From: Spongospora subterranea f. sp. subterranea | Taxonomy: Eukaryota; Endomyxa: Phytomyxea; Phytomyxea; Plasmodiophorida | Reading direction: 5' to 3' | DNA: 64,000 nucleotides | Assembly (NCBI GenBank): GCA_049724395.1 | Contig: JAUGWO010000228.1 | Coordinates: 1-64,000 of the forward strand | Shown here: piece by piece, positions 1-11,941 of the stretch | How the letters are laid out: the number at the start of each line of letters is the position of its first letter | How positions within the stretch are numbered: the first letter of the stretch is position 1 | Notes under the pieces: model-generated | The model's input: only the letters and a program-made list of their open reading frames with translations | Database searches by the model: none | What the model was told of the DNA's origin: nothing | Program-made: the position numbers and the translations under genes

Positions 1-23
1 AGAGGTTTTCTCCTCTGGGAGTT

Positions 24-1099
24 CTAAGAGGGTTTCTCCTGGCTTCTCTTGTATCCGTTATCAAATAAAACATCCTCTTTGTCTTGCTTTGTTGATAGTG
101 CTGTCTCGAAGCCAGTCCCTAATTTGCCAAAGTCATCTCTGCTGTTCTGTAACTTGCTCTGTAGGGCTGCGCAGTGTAGTACTTGGTGTTCTACAGTGTC
201 TATATGTTCATTATAGTGTCGGCATAGATCACTCACTTCCATTCCTAGATTCTTCAGATGATGTCGGGCACAAGAGTGTCCTGTTCGTGCTCGCTTTAGT
301 TCAGGCTGGCTTTGTCATAGGTGTTGGCTTTTCTCTTCATGTAGGGGGACCTATCCGGATACCCAACGAATCCACTTGTTTTGGCACTTCTTTCAATATA
401 TAGGTCCCGATTTTGGTTTTCCGTCTTCCTCAATTGTAGTTTAAACGATGACAAGAACGGATCATGATCTATATCATCTCCTGTTTCTATAGCTTGTTTA
501 GCGATTTCGACGATTTCTTCGCTCCTTCCAATGTTGATTGTTTTTGGCGGTTGAATCGTGTGGTCTACAGATTCATTCTTATCCATGTTTGTACATGGCT
601 AGGAATAAAGTAAATATCGACTTGGTTCTCGTTGGTCAGCTCTGCCATTTTTTTTAGCACTTTCGGCAACGACGGCGTTAACTCTTCTTGGCTTGTCGGT
701 AGGGATTTTAGCTGGGTCATCCATGACTGGGAATCTTTCATAATATGAATTGTTGTGCCTCGATAGTCTTGGTTAATAGCTATGTCCAATCCAATGTTCA
801 ATGCGATAATCTCACATTCATACGAGGATGTCACTTTCGGTCCTAATTTGACTGTTGATTCGAACTCCTCTGCCTCTATTTCGGGGTTTTCGCTCCTTTG
901 CGATTGTCGGTTAGAAGTGCTGCTGCACCTCCACCCTGATCGCGTTTGAAACTTCCATCCATCCACAGCTCGATATCTGGGGTCTTTGGTAATAGTTTTC
1001 CTTTTTTGTGTTTCTTGATCGCTTTTTTCCTATTTGATGTGTGGAATCTAACCTTTTATAGTCCCTCAAGGATGTCTGGCGATATATCTGTTTTCGCAT
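24..1099 (-). pseudogene. LINE copy 1: RNase H and C-terminal zinc finger remnant
   Basis: Open pieces at 911-1099, 565-966, 296-586 and 24-242 match the RNase H and tail of LINE copy 2 in order. The piece at 565-966 has the YECEIIALNIGLDIAI stretch carrying the RNase H glutamate, then the DSQSWM and IPSHV motifs. The piece at 24-242 has the cysteine/histidine pattern EHQVLHC near its start, typical of the zinc finger after RNase H in I/Tad-like LINEs. Frames change several times, so no complete protein can be made from it. This copy is still open across the VTSSYECE site where copy 2 has an inserted base. Confidence 0.75.
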
Positions 1100-2946
1100 G
1101 AATGTTCTCTAATCCATCTGGCACTCTCTCTTTGAATGTTTTCCAGACTTCTCCAAGTGGTGTCCATCCATCTCCTTCCTCATTCCATTCCGTGTATTCT
1201 CTGCCCAATAATGTCCCATTGGCCTGAGCAGCGAATACTGTAATTGTTGTTTCTGTGATGATTTTATCTCTCAGTAATGGGAATCCTGATATTGCATGTA
1301 ATATAGGGATTGGTGTTGATTTGAAACATCCTGTATATGTTCTCATATAGTCCTTATATGCTGTCTCAATGGGTCGCAATGTCCTACTCATGTTCTTGTT
1401 GATTTCTCCTGCCAACCAGGGTAGGTAATAGTTCAGTTTCCCTCCTATAATTCCTCGACATATTTGTTGATATGTTCTGTATGGTATCCGGTATTTTCTC
1501 ATTTCTCGTACCAGTTTACATCGTTTCCTTATATCGTTGGCCACTTCTGTCAGTTGAATTGTGAAAGTTGAGTGGTTATTTTCGTTATTGGCATTTAGCG
1601 TTGCTCCCAGGTACTGCACTGTTTTGGTCGTCTGGATCGTTTGTCCATCGATAGTCAATTTGTCTGTGGGTGAGTATTCATTGAATAAAATGTTTGTTTT
1701 GAGCCATTGGATTTTGATCCTGTTGTCTTTACACCATTGCTGTAGTTTGGTGCTATCACTTCTCAATTTTGTAAGTACTTCCTGTTTGTGTCTCCAATAG
1801 CCCATTGTGTTGTGTCATCCACATACACATTACTGTTATTAGTCTCTAATGGGGCGTCATATATGTAGATATCCAAAGCAACACACTGGATCCCTGTGGA
1901 ATACCATTCTCCTGTCTATGTAATGTAGAAGAGGTGTTTCTGTAATTCACCTCAAAGATTCTGTTTGTTAGCCAGTCATTTATCAGTAATATCCGATATG
2001 GATCTATCCCCATTCTCCTTCTGGATTAGCAGTGTTCGTTGCACTCCATCGAATGCCTTCATGAAGTCGTATACAATCAATTCGAATTGTTGGTCTTTTG
2101 CCGCCGCTAATCCTGGATTATGTAGCAGACTTAACAATGCATGGGTTGTATTGTGTGCTGGCCGACATCCATATTGGTTATGTGGTATGTGTTCGCTCGC
2201 TAGTTGTCTTATTCTAAGTTCGATTATTCCATCCACAATCTTTGCTATGTTAGGCAATAATGATATCGGTCGATATTCTCCTGGTTTCGCTTTTGGTAGT
2301 GGCCTTATTTTGGCGATCTTCATTTCCTGTGGAAAACAGCAAATGTCGATGATGTCGGTATTGATTGCTTTCAGGAATGTGTCCTTGATTATGTGATTTG
2401 TGCACATATGTTTAATCAGGCTGTTGGGGATTCCGTCTATTCCGCCAGCAGATTTGCTGTTGGCTTTTTTAACTGCTCTTTCCAGTTCTCTGGCGGTTAT
2501 ATGCGCTGTTGGTGTTTTCAATCGTTCCTTCTATTATTCTGCAAGGAGCAGTTCGTGCTCCATTTTTTCTATTTCTGTCAATGTGAGATCTGGTTCATTT
2601 TTCTCTTCGAACTTCGAGGGGATGTTCTCTACCTCTTCTTTTGCTTCGTTGGTGTAAGTTTCATATTTGTTTCTTCTTTTGTTTGTTTGTGGGCTGATCT
2701 GTTTTACCAGTCTCCAGATTTGTGCTTTTGTCTTATCCTCACACGCTGTTTTGACCATTTTGTCAAGTGCTTGTTTTTGGCTTTGACGTATTGTTTCTCA
2801 AATTCTATTGCAGCTTTGTTTAGTGCTTCTTTTCTCTGTGTGATTTGTGCTTCATTTTTGTGTGATAGTATCGCTCTGTGCAATTTACGTTTAAATTTGT
2901 TTCTCAGTTTAAGTGCCTTTTCAGGTGTTCGTTCCAGAACTTGCAT
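1056..2946 (-). pseudogene. LINE copy 1: reverse transcriptase remnant
   Basis: Open pieces at 2704-2946, 2534-2758, 1976-2521 and 1056-1805 cover the reverse transcriptase. The piece at 1976-2521 has RPLPKAKPGEYRPISLLPN and IVYDFMKAFDGVQRTLL, the latter with the first catalytic aspartate. The GIPQGSS and YVDD motifs can be read on the minus strand between about 1900 and 1805, but in more than one frame. The 1056-1805 piece is the thumb and connection region. Function is lost through frame breaks. The order and motifs match copy 2 at 17.6-19.7 kb. Confidence 0.8.
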
Positions 2947-3670
2947 CTGTTCAATCTAACGTATCGGTATTTAATGCTTTGTTGTAGCATCTCTGTGAAT
3001 TTGGACAGTCCCATAACGCTATCTGATTGGTTGTCGATGGCTGTCAGTAGTGCCTTTGCTGTTGATCTGTTGTCGAGTTTTTTGACTCTTATCCTGTCAA
3101 TTGTTAATTTGTGGTTAGTTTTTCCTCTAATGCTGGTTTCGATTGTTGTTTCAAGATGATCACTACTCAGGTCTGTTTGGACTTCGAAGTTCACAATCTG
3201 TTTTGCCATCTTCCTATTCGCCAGTGTGATATCTAATGTGTTGTTCTCTTTGGTTGGTATTTCTGGATTGTTCATAATTCTGAACTCCTCTCTTGTCTCT
3301 GTAATGAGAAGATTTCAATCTGCTTCCAGTGTGCTCTTCTAGTTTGTCTGTCGATATCAGGTGGGATATATGTGTGTATCAGTATCATTTCGTCGTATAG
3401 TTTTACAATTTGTGCTGTACAGTAATAGCGAATTGTCCAAAGCATTGAATTTTCGGTGGATATAGTTTTTCATTTTCGACATGTTCTCGCCAAAATATTC
3501 GATTGTGTGTATCGATCATCACATTCGTAGTGTGGAAATCCATGGATATTACGTCTATGGCTTAGCTCTGCAAAACAGATTACATCTATTAGATGTTGAT
3601 TCGCAAAAAATGCCAGTTCGGTTGCCTTTTCCTCGCTTAATGAACATGCGTTCCAGTGTGCTATAATCAA
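2904..3670 (-). pseudogene. LINE copy 1: AP-endonuclease remnant with internal deletion
   Basis: The piece at 3470-3670 starts the endonuclease: AHWNACSLSEEKATELAFF with the metal-binding asparagine, then CFAELSHRR with the catalytic glutamate. The piece at 2904-3275 resumes at MNNPEIPTKENNTLDITLAN and has the LSSDH motif with the catalytic histidine. Between them, near 3300, the stretch that in copy 2 holds LLTGDLNTKD is absent, a loss of roughly 90 bases. The endonuclease therefore lacks its GDLN active-site loop and would be dead even without the frame breaks. Confidence 0.75.
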
Positions 3671-4167
3671 ATTTCTGTTATTCTTTACTTGTTTCGCTTT
3701 ATCCTTAAGGCGCGCAAAAACATTGTGTTATTTTCAGTTGTCTTTTGGGTTTGGTTGAGTCATCGTCGTTTGAGCATTTTTCGGTGATCCTTATCTTTTG
3801 AAGTTCTTGGAGTAGTTCTTCTTTCTTTATTTGATTATTGTCTTTTTTTCCAATGTTACCGGAAATGTGACGTTGTTATTACTCACGTAATGAGATTGGT
3901 CTAAACGTTGGATTGAGTCATTGTCTCTAGATACCCTATGTTGTGGACTTCTGTTGGTGGTGTCGCTTGTGACCATGCTAAGCTTTTCCATTTTTTGCAG
4001 TAATTCGCTGGTCCTGTTTTTTGGTGTCAGCATTGTGGGTTGGTCTCGTTCGTTCTCCCCAGTTAGCAGAAAATTGTTCGGCTGAGTTGAGAATGTCGTT
4101 GGTGTCTCAATTTTGTTGGCCAATGATTCGTCGTCAGTTATCTTTGATGAGACCTGTTTCGGTCCAT

Positions 4168-4780
4168 CTATTGTCTGATGTTGTTGTTTCCCAATTTATT
4201 TTCAACGTTTTTCTTACATTGGTCATGTGTTGTTGTATTGTTACTATTCATCAAAGTGTCTTCATCAGTTGGAAATAGAGTCCCATAAGGATTCAGTCTA
4301 CTATGTCCCATAGGGGTTGATGGTTTTCCATTCATGTGGTGCAGTACATAGATCGTACTCTTCCAATGAACGCTATCTCTGAATTTTGGGAAACACGATT
4401 CGATCCATTTTTGTATATCTGTGGTCATTGGTTGTGTTGCCTGACTGATTATGATTATGTTGATCATATATATAAAAGCTGCTATTGTAAACTCGAACAA
4501 TCCAGCCCATTGCCGGTCCTGTTCCATCATGTCTAGATATTGATAAACAGTACAATTCTCGTTGTTGGGTAATGATCCGGCGTAGTTCAGTATTTTTGTG
4601 TTTTGTCGCTATGGCTCTTCCCTGACTTTGGTCTCTGGCATAGTCACATATTTTTCTACGAATTGCTGAACAGTAATGTCTGGTATTGCTCCTGATGTTC
4701 TGATTGCTTCGAATGCACAGTTGCCTACTCCAATTACATCTTCAAAAACATATTTGTTGTGATCAATTGTTAGGCTACAA
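4168..4780 (-). pseudogene. LINE copy 1: OTU-like cysteine protease domain
   Basis: On the minus strand from about 4760 the sequence reads KYVFEDVIGVGNCAFEAIR, with the putative catalytic cysteine codon at 4717-4719. Then, in one uninterrupted frame, it reads GSLPNNENCTVYQYLDMMEQ followed by QWAGLFEFTIAAF. This matches the OTU plan of a GNC box, a YL-M segment and a W-G-E-x-x-A segment. At the end, copy 2 reads NHYGTLFP, whereas this copy reads NPYGTLFP, so the expected catalytic histidine is replaced. The continuous frame here shows that the break at the same place in copy 2 is a lesion and not a programmed shift. Confidence 0.65.
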
Positions 4781-5285
4781 GTGGTATGTAATCCGGTGCT
4801 ATTTCCTCCTGCTCCTTCCTGCTTTTATGGGAGGATGTATCAAAGACATTCCCCGACAATGTGCTACACTATGTAGACTATTTCCTCTATTTTCTGTAAT
4901 ATTGCTATTTGTACCAGGTTTTCCTTGTACTTTACTATGTTTTCTATTTGCATTGAAATTTTTCCCACTTTCACGTGATTGTATCTGATTGGTGTTTTGA
5001 GTCTTAATATAACCATTTCTGTGAGTCCGTTGCTGTTAGTCTTATCTGATATCCATATGTGTCCATATTTCATAGCATTCACTGCATTTCTGTAATCCGT
5101 TTCATTTAATCCTGTCCCATTGCAGGGGTTATACAAGTACATGTTGAAACAACATCGACTAATGTAATTTGACTGATCCAGATTCATGACGTGATAAGTA
5201 ATCGCGGTAGGTACCGGCACCTGCGGGAACTGCTGGTGCAATAGGAATCTGATCCTTCATTGATTTGGGAAAATTGTCTTGATTG

Positions 5286-7690
5286 TCAAACAGATGAAAA
5301 CGTACCAATTTTGTTATAACAGTGAGTGAAATGAAAAGATTCTTTCAGTTTTCCGAACCGTGTTGATGGTAATTTAGATAATGTCTCTTGAGTGGCTTCC
5401 TCGAAGTCGGAGTCAGTGAAGCCGAGCATTGCGTGCATTTCGGTATTCAACTTTTCGGCGTTAACAAAAACATCTGAAATGGTCGTTAGTTTTGGGCAAA
5501 AAACCAAGACACCAGCGCGAAAAACTTTGCATAGAAACATCTGCTTGAGATCGAGGGATCGCTCGGAGAACATTGCGTCCAGACGGTGCAAATGGGCAAT
5601 TTGCTCCTCTGTGATGGCCGTCCGTTGATAATGGGTTGTGTTGTTTGCACAGGGAGCGTTGAAGTTTGGCTCGGTTCCCGACGAAACATTGTTGTTTTCG
5701 CTTGCAAAGACCTTTCCTCGTTTTCTACCATTTTTAACAGCCGGTGGCGCCACCACTCCAAAACAGGACGTGTCATCATCAGCACCACAGGTAAATTGAC
5801 TTTTCATCTTGGTCAGGTTGATGCATGCCTATACAGGTTTGGATCATCCTTGACATGATTAACCACCTGTTGAGATAAATTCATCAAGATCAAATAACGC
5901 GTGTTGGGTTTCGGAGGATAGACGATTTTGGATCACACCTCAACGCGACATGATTTGTCACAAGTGTCAAAATATTGTCAAAACTGAACAAGGTGAATCA
6001 ACCTCTTTCAAATCAGTCACAATTCATCCTTCGTTTGTTGACGAAGCAGTGAACGATCCGAAATGCAAACTTGGATTCTTGCTCCCACAATGTACGGGTG
6101 TATTGGCTCCACATTCTATTTCCCTGAATAAGTTTTATGATGCCGTTCAAAGTTTCCTCCGCTTGTTTTTCAACAAGCAGAATATAATGCTGTAAAAACT
6201 GAAGTAAATTAAATTTACGGAGCTGTCTTTTGTTTTGACCTTGCTGTTTCAACCGGGAATTGCTACCTTCCCGCGTCGAGTTGAAAGAGCGCCAGCAGTA
6301 AAATATCTGGACGTATGGTAGCACAGACTTTATGTTGATCACGTATCAGCGCTTGACTTTGCAGCAGAGGAACAATGCCCATACGATTTAGAACGATGTT
6401 CGAGATGGGAAACAATGCCTTGACTTGTCCGAAAGTCATGATATATCGCCTTACTCATATCGGTGTTAAAAGCATCAGCAGAATGGCCAAGACCCGCTCG
6501 GGCAGGAAATATCAAATTCTGATAATGCTTGGCGCACAGCAGATGCACCTTGTCGAGCTCTTCTGCAACAAGATGGAAGCAAGGTCCATCATCAGTCATG
6601 TAAGAGGTGTCTGGAGAATCAAGCCCAAAAACGGGGACCTCAAATTGAATGATCACCCTGCTCTGATCGAAATTGAGAATAGCTGCAGATAACCGAACGT
6701 CCCAGCGAATCCACGAGAGTATTAACCAGCAAAATGAGACCGTACTTGTCACAGTTGTGTGTGTCATCTTGGATAACAAAATCCCCGAACTTGAGAGCAT
6801 ATTCCTTCATCGACAGGTTCATGATATAAACTTCATTCAGTTTGAGGTCATTGACTATGTCAAATTGGAAGATTCCTCCTGAATTCCTTATTGAATTACC
6901 TAGCTCAATAAAAGAAGACATCGCGTCAGGATCTGAGCCAAACCATTGCTCGTGGCCTCTTTTCAGTAAACGGTTTAATAACTGTCCAGCATAATCTCGA
7001 TTGGGAAATCGCGACCTCAAGATTTCTCTGACCTTAGACACCCCCAGATTGGACCTCGTCACGAGTCATTTCCTTTTCATAGGATATGAGCTGACAAGTT
7101 GACGCCCAGAGGATATGCCTCAAGACCTCATGAGAATGAGTACGGTTTGAGTGTTGTGAAACTTGATAACAGCTGCCATAGGAAAATTGAAACGAAACTG
7201 TAGACGAAATGAACAATCCGATTTGAAACTTGTCGACTAACCAGAAAGGTTTGTGGATTCTTTACGATGATGCTTTATTGTGAATGCAATAGAAATAGCG
7301 TTTTTGAGGCCACGTCTCGTATTCCAGGTCCGGTCCGAAGGCTTTGAAAAAGTCGTACTTCGAAAACTTTTGGCCAATCCTTCCAATCATGGCACCGTCA
7401 TTGGCAGCAATTTCATTAACGTGATTTCGTAGTAGATTGAAAGAATCCCATGAATTATGGAAGAGGATGCTCTCATCTGAGAGTTGTTCAGAACTGGGAG
7501 CAATTCCTTGAGAGTACGATATGTACTGGATTCAACAGACTCGGACGGACAGGCAGAAGTGTCAGGTAATTGGACGTTTTCAGTGGAATTACCATTTCGG
7601 AGAAAGCGTGGGATAGAGAACCAGTTCATGACGACTCTACACTGTGTTGATGATACAACTGCTATGTAACATGAGGTCTCCATGATGCTG
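5286..7690 (-). mobile_element. MULE (Mutator-like) transposase remnant
   Basis: A degenerate DNA-transposon gene read right to left. The N-terminal part (about 7480-7260) reads NSWDSFNLLRNHVNEIAAN and onward. The segment at 6640-7062 has FGDFVIQDDTHNCDKYGLIL, matching the first catalytic aspartate block of MULE transposases. The segment at 6339-6800 has YMTDDGPCFHLVAEELDKVH then LLCAKHYQNL, the second aspartate block with its C-x2-H. The segment at 6013-6342 has FNSTREGSNSRLKQQG, the glutamate block. The tail at 5286-5807 ends in a low-similarity region that recurs at 14.7-14.9 kb. At least four frame changes make it nonfunctional. I did not identify terminal inverted repeats. Confidence 0.75.
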
Positions 7691-7769
7691 ATTAAGCCAG
7701 TCAGATATTATACACACTTGTGACTGTTTAATTCAAGCGAAACTATCGCGGCACTTGCAGGAGTGGCAG

Positions 7770-7905
7770 GTGACGTTACACCTGGCCAGGTGTCGTCACC
7801 CAGCAGTCCGCACATGTGCCGTTACCTGGCCAGGTGCCGTTACCTGGCCAGGTGCCGTTACCCAGCAGTCCGCACAGGTGCCGTTACCTGACCAGGTGCA
7901 GTTAC
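7770..7905. repeat. Tandem CAGGTGCCGTTACCTGGC repeats
   Basis: An 18-base unit, CAGGTGCCGTTACCTGGC, recurs about three times in perfect or near-perfect form between 7830 and 7900. It sits within a longer duplication marked by CCCAGCAGTCCGCACA, seen twice. The unit contains the palindrome ACCTGGCCAGGT. The block lies 170-310 bases upstream of the plus-strand secreted-protein gene at 8079. It could be a binding-site array or simple tandem expansion; nothing in the sequence decides between these. Confidence 0.8.
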
Positions 7906-8078
7906 CCAGTCTTCGCAGTTGCCGGTACAGGTACAGAAAGTTTTACAGAATCAATCGGCACCAACAACATGGTCGATTGTTGGCGAAGCATCCGTGACGG
8001 ACTCCGCCATGCCGATACCCGCGATTTTACGGTTTCATTGACAGAAACACTCTCGCAATTGGACAATTGCTGCCGATA

Positions 8079-9176
8079 ATGATGCGGCTGTCGTTGTTAT
8101 ATCTTTATATATCGTTATCATATATTTCCGCCTCATCTCTTCAACTATTATCGACCCCTTTCACTCCAGCCTTGTCGTCCTCGTCCTATCGCCCTCATCA
8201 TTCTGATCCTGCCATCAATGTTCCTGGCCAGGTCGGTACGTGTCCACCCCTGCGTAATTCCAACAAGCAAGGCGCCAAACCATTGTCATTGGTGGCAAGT
8301 CTCAACAACAAGCAGGGGCCGACACCGTTTGCACCTTCAGCAACTCTCAACCCGATAACTCCATCTAACCCATTAACATCGCCATCGTCCTCTCAACCCG
8401 GTGCCTACTTCAACACTGAATATTCCCGAAATGCTCGAGATGATATCAGCGATTTTTGGTCAGCGAAAGCGAATTCCCAGCCCAAATTCGTATCGCATTC
8501 GTTCATTGATGAGCGGTTATCGCAATTGGACTCGATGTTCGACACATATCTACATGCTGTTATTCCCCGCCTCGAGTTGCTGATCACGGCGGCGCTTCCT
8601 CAACCTGGGGTTAAGGTATCCGTTGTCCAACAGGATGTTGACCGGATCAAATCGGTTGCCGAAGAGATGGCGCAACTCAAGCGGGATTTGTTCCATTGTC
8701 TCCAGCAGGAGGAGGAACAGAGTTCCACCACCGAACTATCGACCGGCGATGATCGCTCCGACGACGTGGAAATATCAACAGAGGGAATTGACGAATCAGG
8801 TCTGCAATATTATCTGGGTCTGTCCAGATATCCACATATCGTCAACGAGCTCAACGCGTTATTGTCCGATCCCGATCTGAAACCGTTCACCAATGTTTAT
8901 GTCGTTAGCCCAAAATACCGTCTTTCCCTTCGTCGATCCCATAGTCGTCAGGCGGTTCCAATAACCGCTCGCCTGTTCCAGTTGATATTGGGATCCCTAT
9001 TCAAGGTGTCATCTCAAAACTGTCTTCAATCAATCTGGTCCATTCTCCACCCTCGCCAATCCGGTAATTCACCATCGGTGTTGTCCATTTCCATTGCACT
9101 GATAAAGCTGTGTTCTATAGCGCTCGATTCAAATGGTGACTTCATTAATCATTCTCAGATTTATAAAATCCAATAA
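8079..9176 (+). CDS. Putative secreted protein, serine/proline-rich N-terminal half
   Basis: An uninterrupted 365-residue frame beginning with tandem ATGs at 8079 and 8082. A TTG codon 12 bases upstream extends the frame but is not a credible start. The first 20 or so residues, MMRLSLLYLYISLSYISASS, form a good signal peptide with an Ala-Ser-Ser cleavage region. Residues about 25-120 are rich in Ser, Pro, Thr and Asn. Residues about 140-215 look helical, with regular leucine spacing, followed by an acidic Glu/Ser/Thr segment (about 213-235). The C-terminal third is basic and Ser/Leu-rich, with no transmembrane anchor obvious. I recognise no family. It shares only general layout (signal, low-complexity spacer, helical body) with the 33.7-61.8 kb family, so I do not merge them. 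Confidence 0.6.
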   Translation: MMRLSLLYLYISLSYISASSLQLLSTPFTPALSSSSYRPHHSDPAINVPGQVGTCPPLRNSNKQGAKPLSLVASLNNKQGPTPFAPSATLNPITPSNPLTSPSSSQPGAYFNTEYSRNARDDISDFWSAKANSQPKFVSHSFIDERLSQLDSMFDTYLHAVIPRLELLITAALPQPGVKVSVVQQDVDRIKSVAEEMAQLKRDLFHCLQQEEEQSSTTELSTGDDRSDDVEISTEGIDESGLQYYLGLSRYPHIVNELNALLSDPDLKPFTNVYVVSPKYRLSLRRSHSRQAVPITARLFQLILGSLFKVSSQNCLQSIWSILHPRQSGNSPSVLSISIALIKLCSIALDSNGDFINHSQIYKIQ

Positions 9177-9210
9177 ATCACTGTTGTCGTTATTTGCAAT
9201 ATATATTTCA

Positions 9211-9689
9211 CTATTCTGCACTGGGCTCATTCCAGTTTTCCTGTTCAGTTCTAAGTAGTCTTTCTGTTGTGTCTCCTTTGATTTGTAGTCCCGTTTGTCC
9301 GATCACGAATCGTGAGCTCTCTTTGACCTCTTCGAAATCAATCCCGAATACTCTCCAGGTTCTATAAACTTCATTGGCTGCGAAGCGAAATAATCTCCCC
9401 ATGGGCGGTTTTCGTGTGTACCACAGGGACAATTTGATTGTTTACACTGACTTGACCGTCTGGGTTTGGCAACATTCTTGACCGAGAGCAGGCAACCGTG
9501 TCGTTTATTGAAAACATTCCAAGAACACAGCACGAAATCGACCTTGTACGTTAGTTCAGCACTATCGCGACCCCTATTGTACTGACGCGTTGCCACTGCC
9601 AACAAGAACCTGTTCCCAATCCTGGTAGGGATCAGCGATCCGCCATCCACACGACCGGCCAACACATGTCTGTTTATCGTCTCTCCCAA
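9211..9689 (-). pseudogene. Coding-like remnant of unknown gene
   Basis: Two overlapping minus-strand frames (9303-9689 and 9211-9432) look more protein-like than background. One holds GNRFLLAVATRQYNRGRD and YKVDFVLCSWNVFNKRHG; the other holds RLFRFAANEVYRTWRVFGID. The switch between them lies near 9420-9450, so this may be an exon pair or a gene with one frame break. Both ends fade into noncoding DNA. I recognise no family. An alternative is an eroded transposon gene. Confidence 0.3.
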
Positions 9690-9699
9690 CGCATCTCAA

Positions 9700-11940
9700 T
9701 TCGTTCTCATCGGGGTTTCTCAAGGTTTTCAGCGAATTTGTGGACCCGCTGATTTGATTAAATCCTCCAGAAAGCGTTTGTATTTAACAGAATGCGGTTG
9801 GGAGATAGAATGGCCCACACATATATGGAACATCATTATCTCGAATGGGCTAAAGCCGAATAAATACGGGAAACGGTTTCGCAGCCAGAAAGTGATCGCG
9901 ATCTGCGATTTGGAAATTCAACGGGTTGATAAGGGGTGTCTAATGAATGTGAAAGTGCCAACGGGTCAGATGAGAGGGATCGGCAGTCGATGATGATGGC
10001 GGGTTATAATATAATACCAGTCTGGCCGGCGTTGTCCAATATGAGATTGACTATAGTTGATTGGCCGAGTCGCGTTAATGGTGACTCTGTTAAACACCAC
10101 CAATATATCGGTTATCGCCTGATCATTCTATAACCACCATCATATCACCTTCTTTGTTCTGGTGTTTCTAGCAGTTGCCGACCTCCGCCTCATTGACAAT
10201 TGTTTCTTTACCCTTTCTCTTGCCTCATCGCCGACCTCCCGTCCATCAACCGGTCACCTCCACAAACGCGGACACGATCATTACCCAATTTCATCAAACA
10301 TAAAAAAAACGTGATCAGCCGAGATAGTCGAACAGCGCCGACCTGAAGGATACGCCACTCCCACCCAAAACGAAGGACATCGCGATCGGCTCCCTGATTT
10401 TCCCCACGAACAAGGTTCAGTTTACAGTCCTCTAACGCCGCTGACGCCTCCGTTGACGTCGCCCCAATTTCTTATCGGTCGTCTACGATCGCCACCTTCA
10501 TTCCCCGCCCATCCCAACTTCACAACCTCATCCTCTTAGGTTCGCAACGATCTCGAACCATCAAGTTCAGTGGCCTCATCCCCTCCCCATATTATCAATC
10601 GCACATAACTGGGCAACGATCTTCATTCTCGTCAACATCATCCTGTCGCCACTATTCGCATAGCCCTCGAAAGCGCATCGCTATCTTGACCGATCAGTTC
10701 AACTGCCTTCAGTAATCTCTATCACAAAGGTTAACTGGTCATCAATATCCAATCAAGGGGTGTGTCATGATGACCACTTCATCTCCACTCTCATCGTCCG
10801 ATAAACATGTTCAGACGTAGCGTTTTGGGTTGTGGCAATCTGTTCCCTCACCATCATGCCCGACTCCATAGCAATTGCCCAGACCCTTATTACTACACAT
10901 CATCACGATTGACGGCCAATACCGGCTACAGGTGTTGAACCTACTGTGGTTACCCCTGGTGACGACTCGTCATCACCGCTTCCCCCGTATTGTTCTCCTG
11001 CTCGCCATCCATGATCTGGTCGATTGTTGTCCCAAAACTCCCGATCTCAAAGTCCTCCTCATCTGCCAATAGGTGGTCAATTGTCAATAATTCATTCCCC
11101 TCCCTATGGTCACCATTCTCATCACCATATACTGTTTGTCATTCGTCAAAATCGTCAATACTCACCCTCATCGCTAACCGATAACGCCTCATCACACTGA
11201 CTTCGTTCCGACTTTTCGGTGACCGTGGTCCGATCTCAAACGACTTCTGGATCGGTCAAGAACCAAACGACACATGAACATTTTTCCATTGAAATCCCCC
11301 GACCCAAATCCCATTCTCCAGGTTGATGTCGATATAACGTTCTGAAAATATAACGAACCCTAAGACATATATAGCGTACAAGACGAATAGTTATATCGGG
11401 TGATGATGATCAATGGCGCTGTAGTAAATGTCCTCTGGTTGTACTGTAGTTTGCGATGTGATTGATGAGATAATTGACCCTGTGAACTGGGGTTGTCACG
11501 ATCGTTATAGTTTATAAAACGGGTCATCTGACCACACATCACTGCAAATAGCGGTGGCGGTGGGAAAGGCGAGGTGAAATGGCGAGATATATTCGGCGAC
11601 AAGATGAGGTTGGTGGTTATAGGTCGGCAGGCGATATCCGGGTTGGCTGTCGACAACAGGGGATCGTAACCGGTAATATGGCGATAGACAATACGGGTTT
11701 AGGTGTGAGGAGACCGAACAGGGAGTGGCGCCACACGATATGGCCAAGCGCCTTGAATGGATCCGCTGTCGTCCTGTTCATGGTTGTAGTTGATGTCGTC
11801 CCCCTATAACATTGGCTGTGTAGAGAACGAGAGGGCTTGTCGGTGCAGATAATGTGACCTTGGGAGCCTTCAAGCGTTATGACCAAAGGTTGTCTAACGC
11901 TTTAACCAAACTTGAGGCCTTAAAGAGCTGAACAGGATTG
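9700..11940. other. Gene-free, pyrimidine-skewed stretch
   Basis: No convincing gene on either strand. From about 10140 to 11200 the plus strand is strongly C+T rich and full of short CATC/CCTC/GTCC words, similar in feel to the plus strand of the secreted gene at 8.1-8.4 kb. This could be a decayed copy of a Ser/Pro-rich gene, but no long frame survives. Short frames at 10875-11184 and 11505-11886 have no recognisable motif. Confidence 0.5.
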
Positions 11941-11941
11941 A

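Larger units (their letters stand above)
1..5241 (-). mobile_element. LINE copy 1, decayed, left-truncated by the window
   Basis: A non-LTR retrotransposon reads leftward. In element order it shows an OTU-like domain, an AP-type endonuclease, a reverse transcriptase, an RNase H domain and a C-terminal zinc finger, each closely paralleled in the intact-length copy at 16256-23985. Reading frames are broken into about a dozen pieces, and part of the endonuclease is deleted. The 3' tail lies beyond base 1. No gag zinc knuckles were found at the 5' end, and a MULE remnant begins at about 5286, so the 5' end is truncated or eroded. Protein similarity between the two copies is clear but far from identical, so they are separate subfamilies or old insertions. 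Confidence 0.85.

Noticed and set aside
7755-7905. CRISPR-like array
   Set aside because: Units are contiguous tandem repeats without unique spacers, and the context is eukaryotic.
8079-9176. Orphan secreted gene as a sixth member of the 33.7-61.8 kb family
   Set aside because: Only layout is shared; none of the FD-P-E-IF-CL or DLYYQ-RRLF blocks is present and it is on the other strand.
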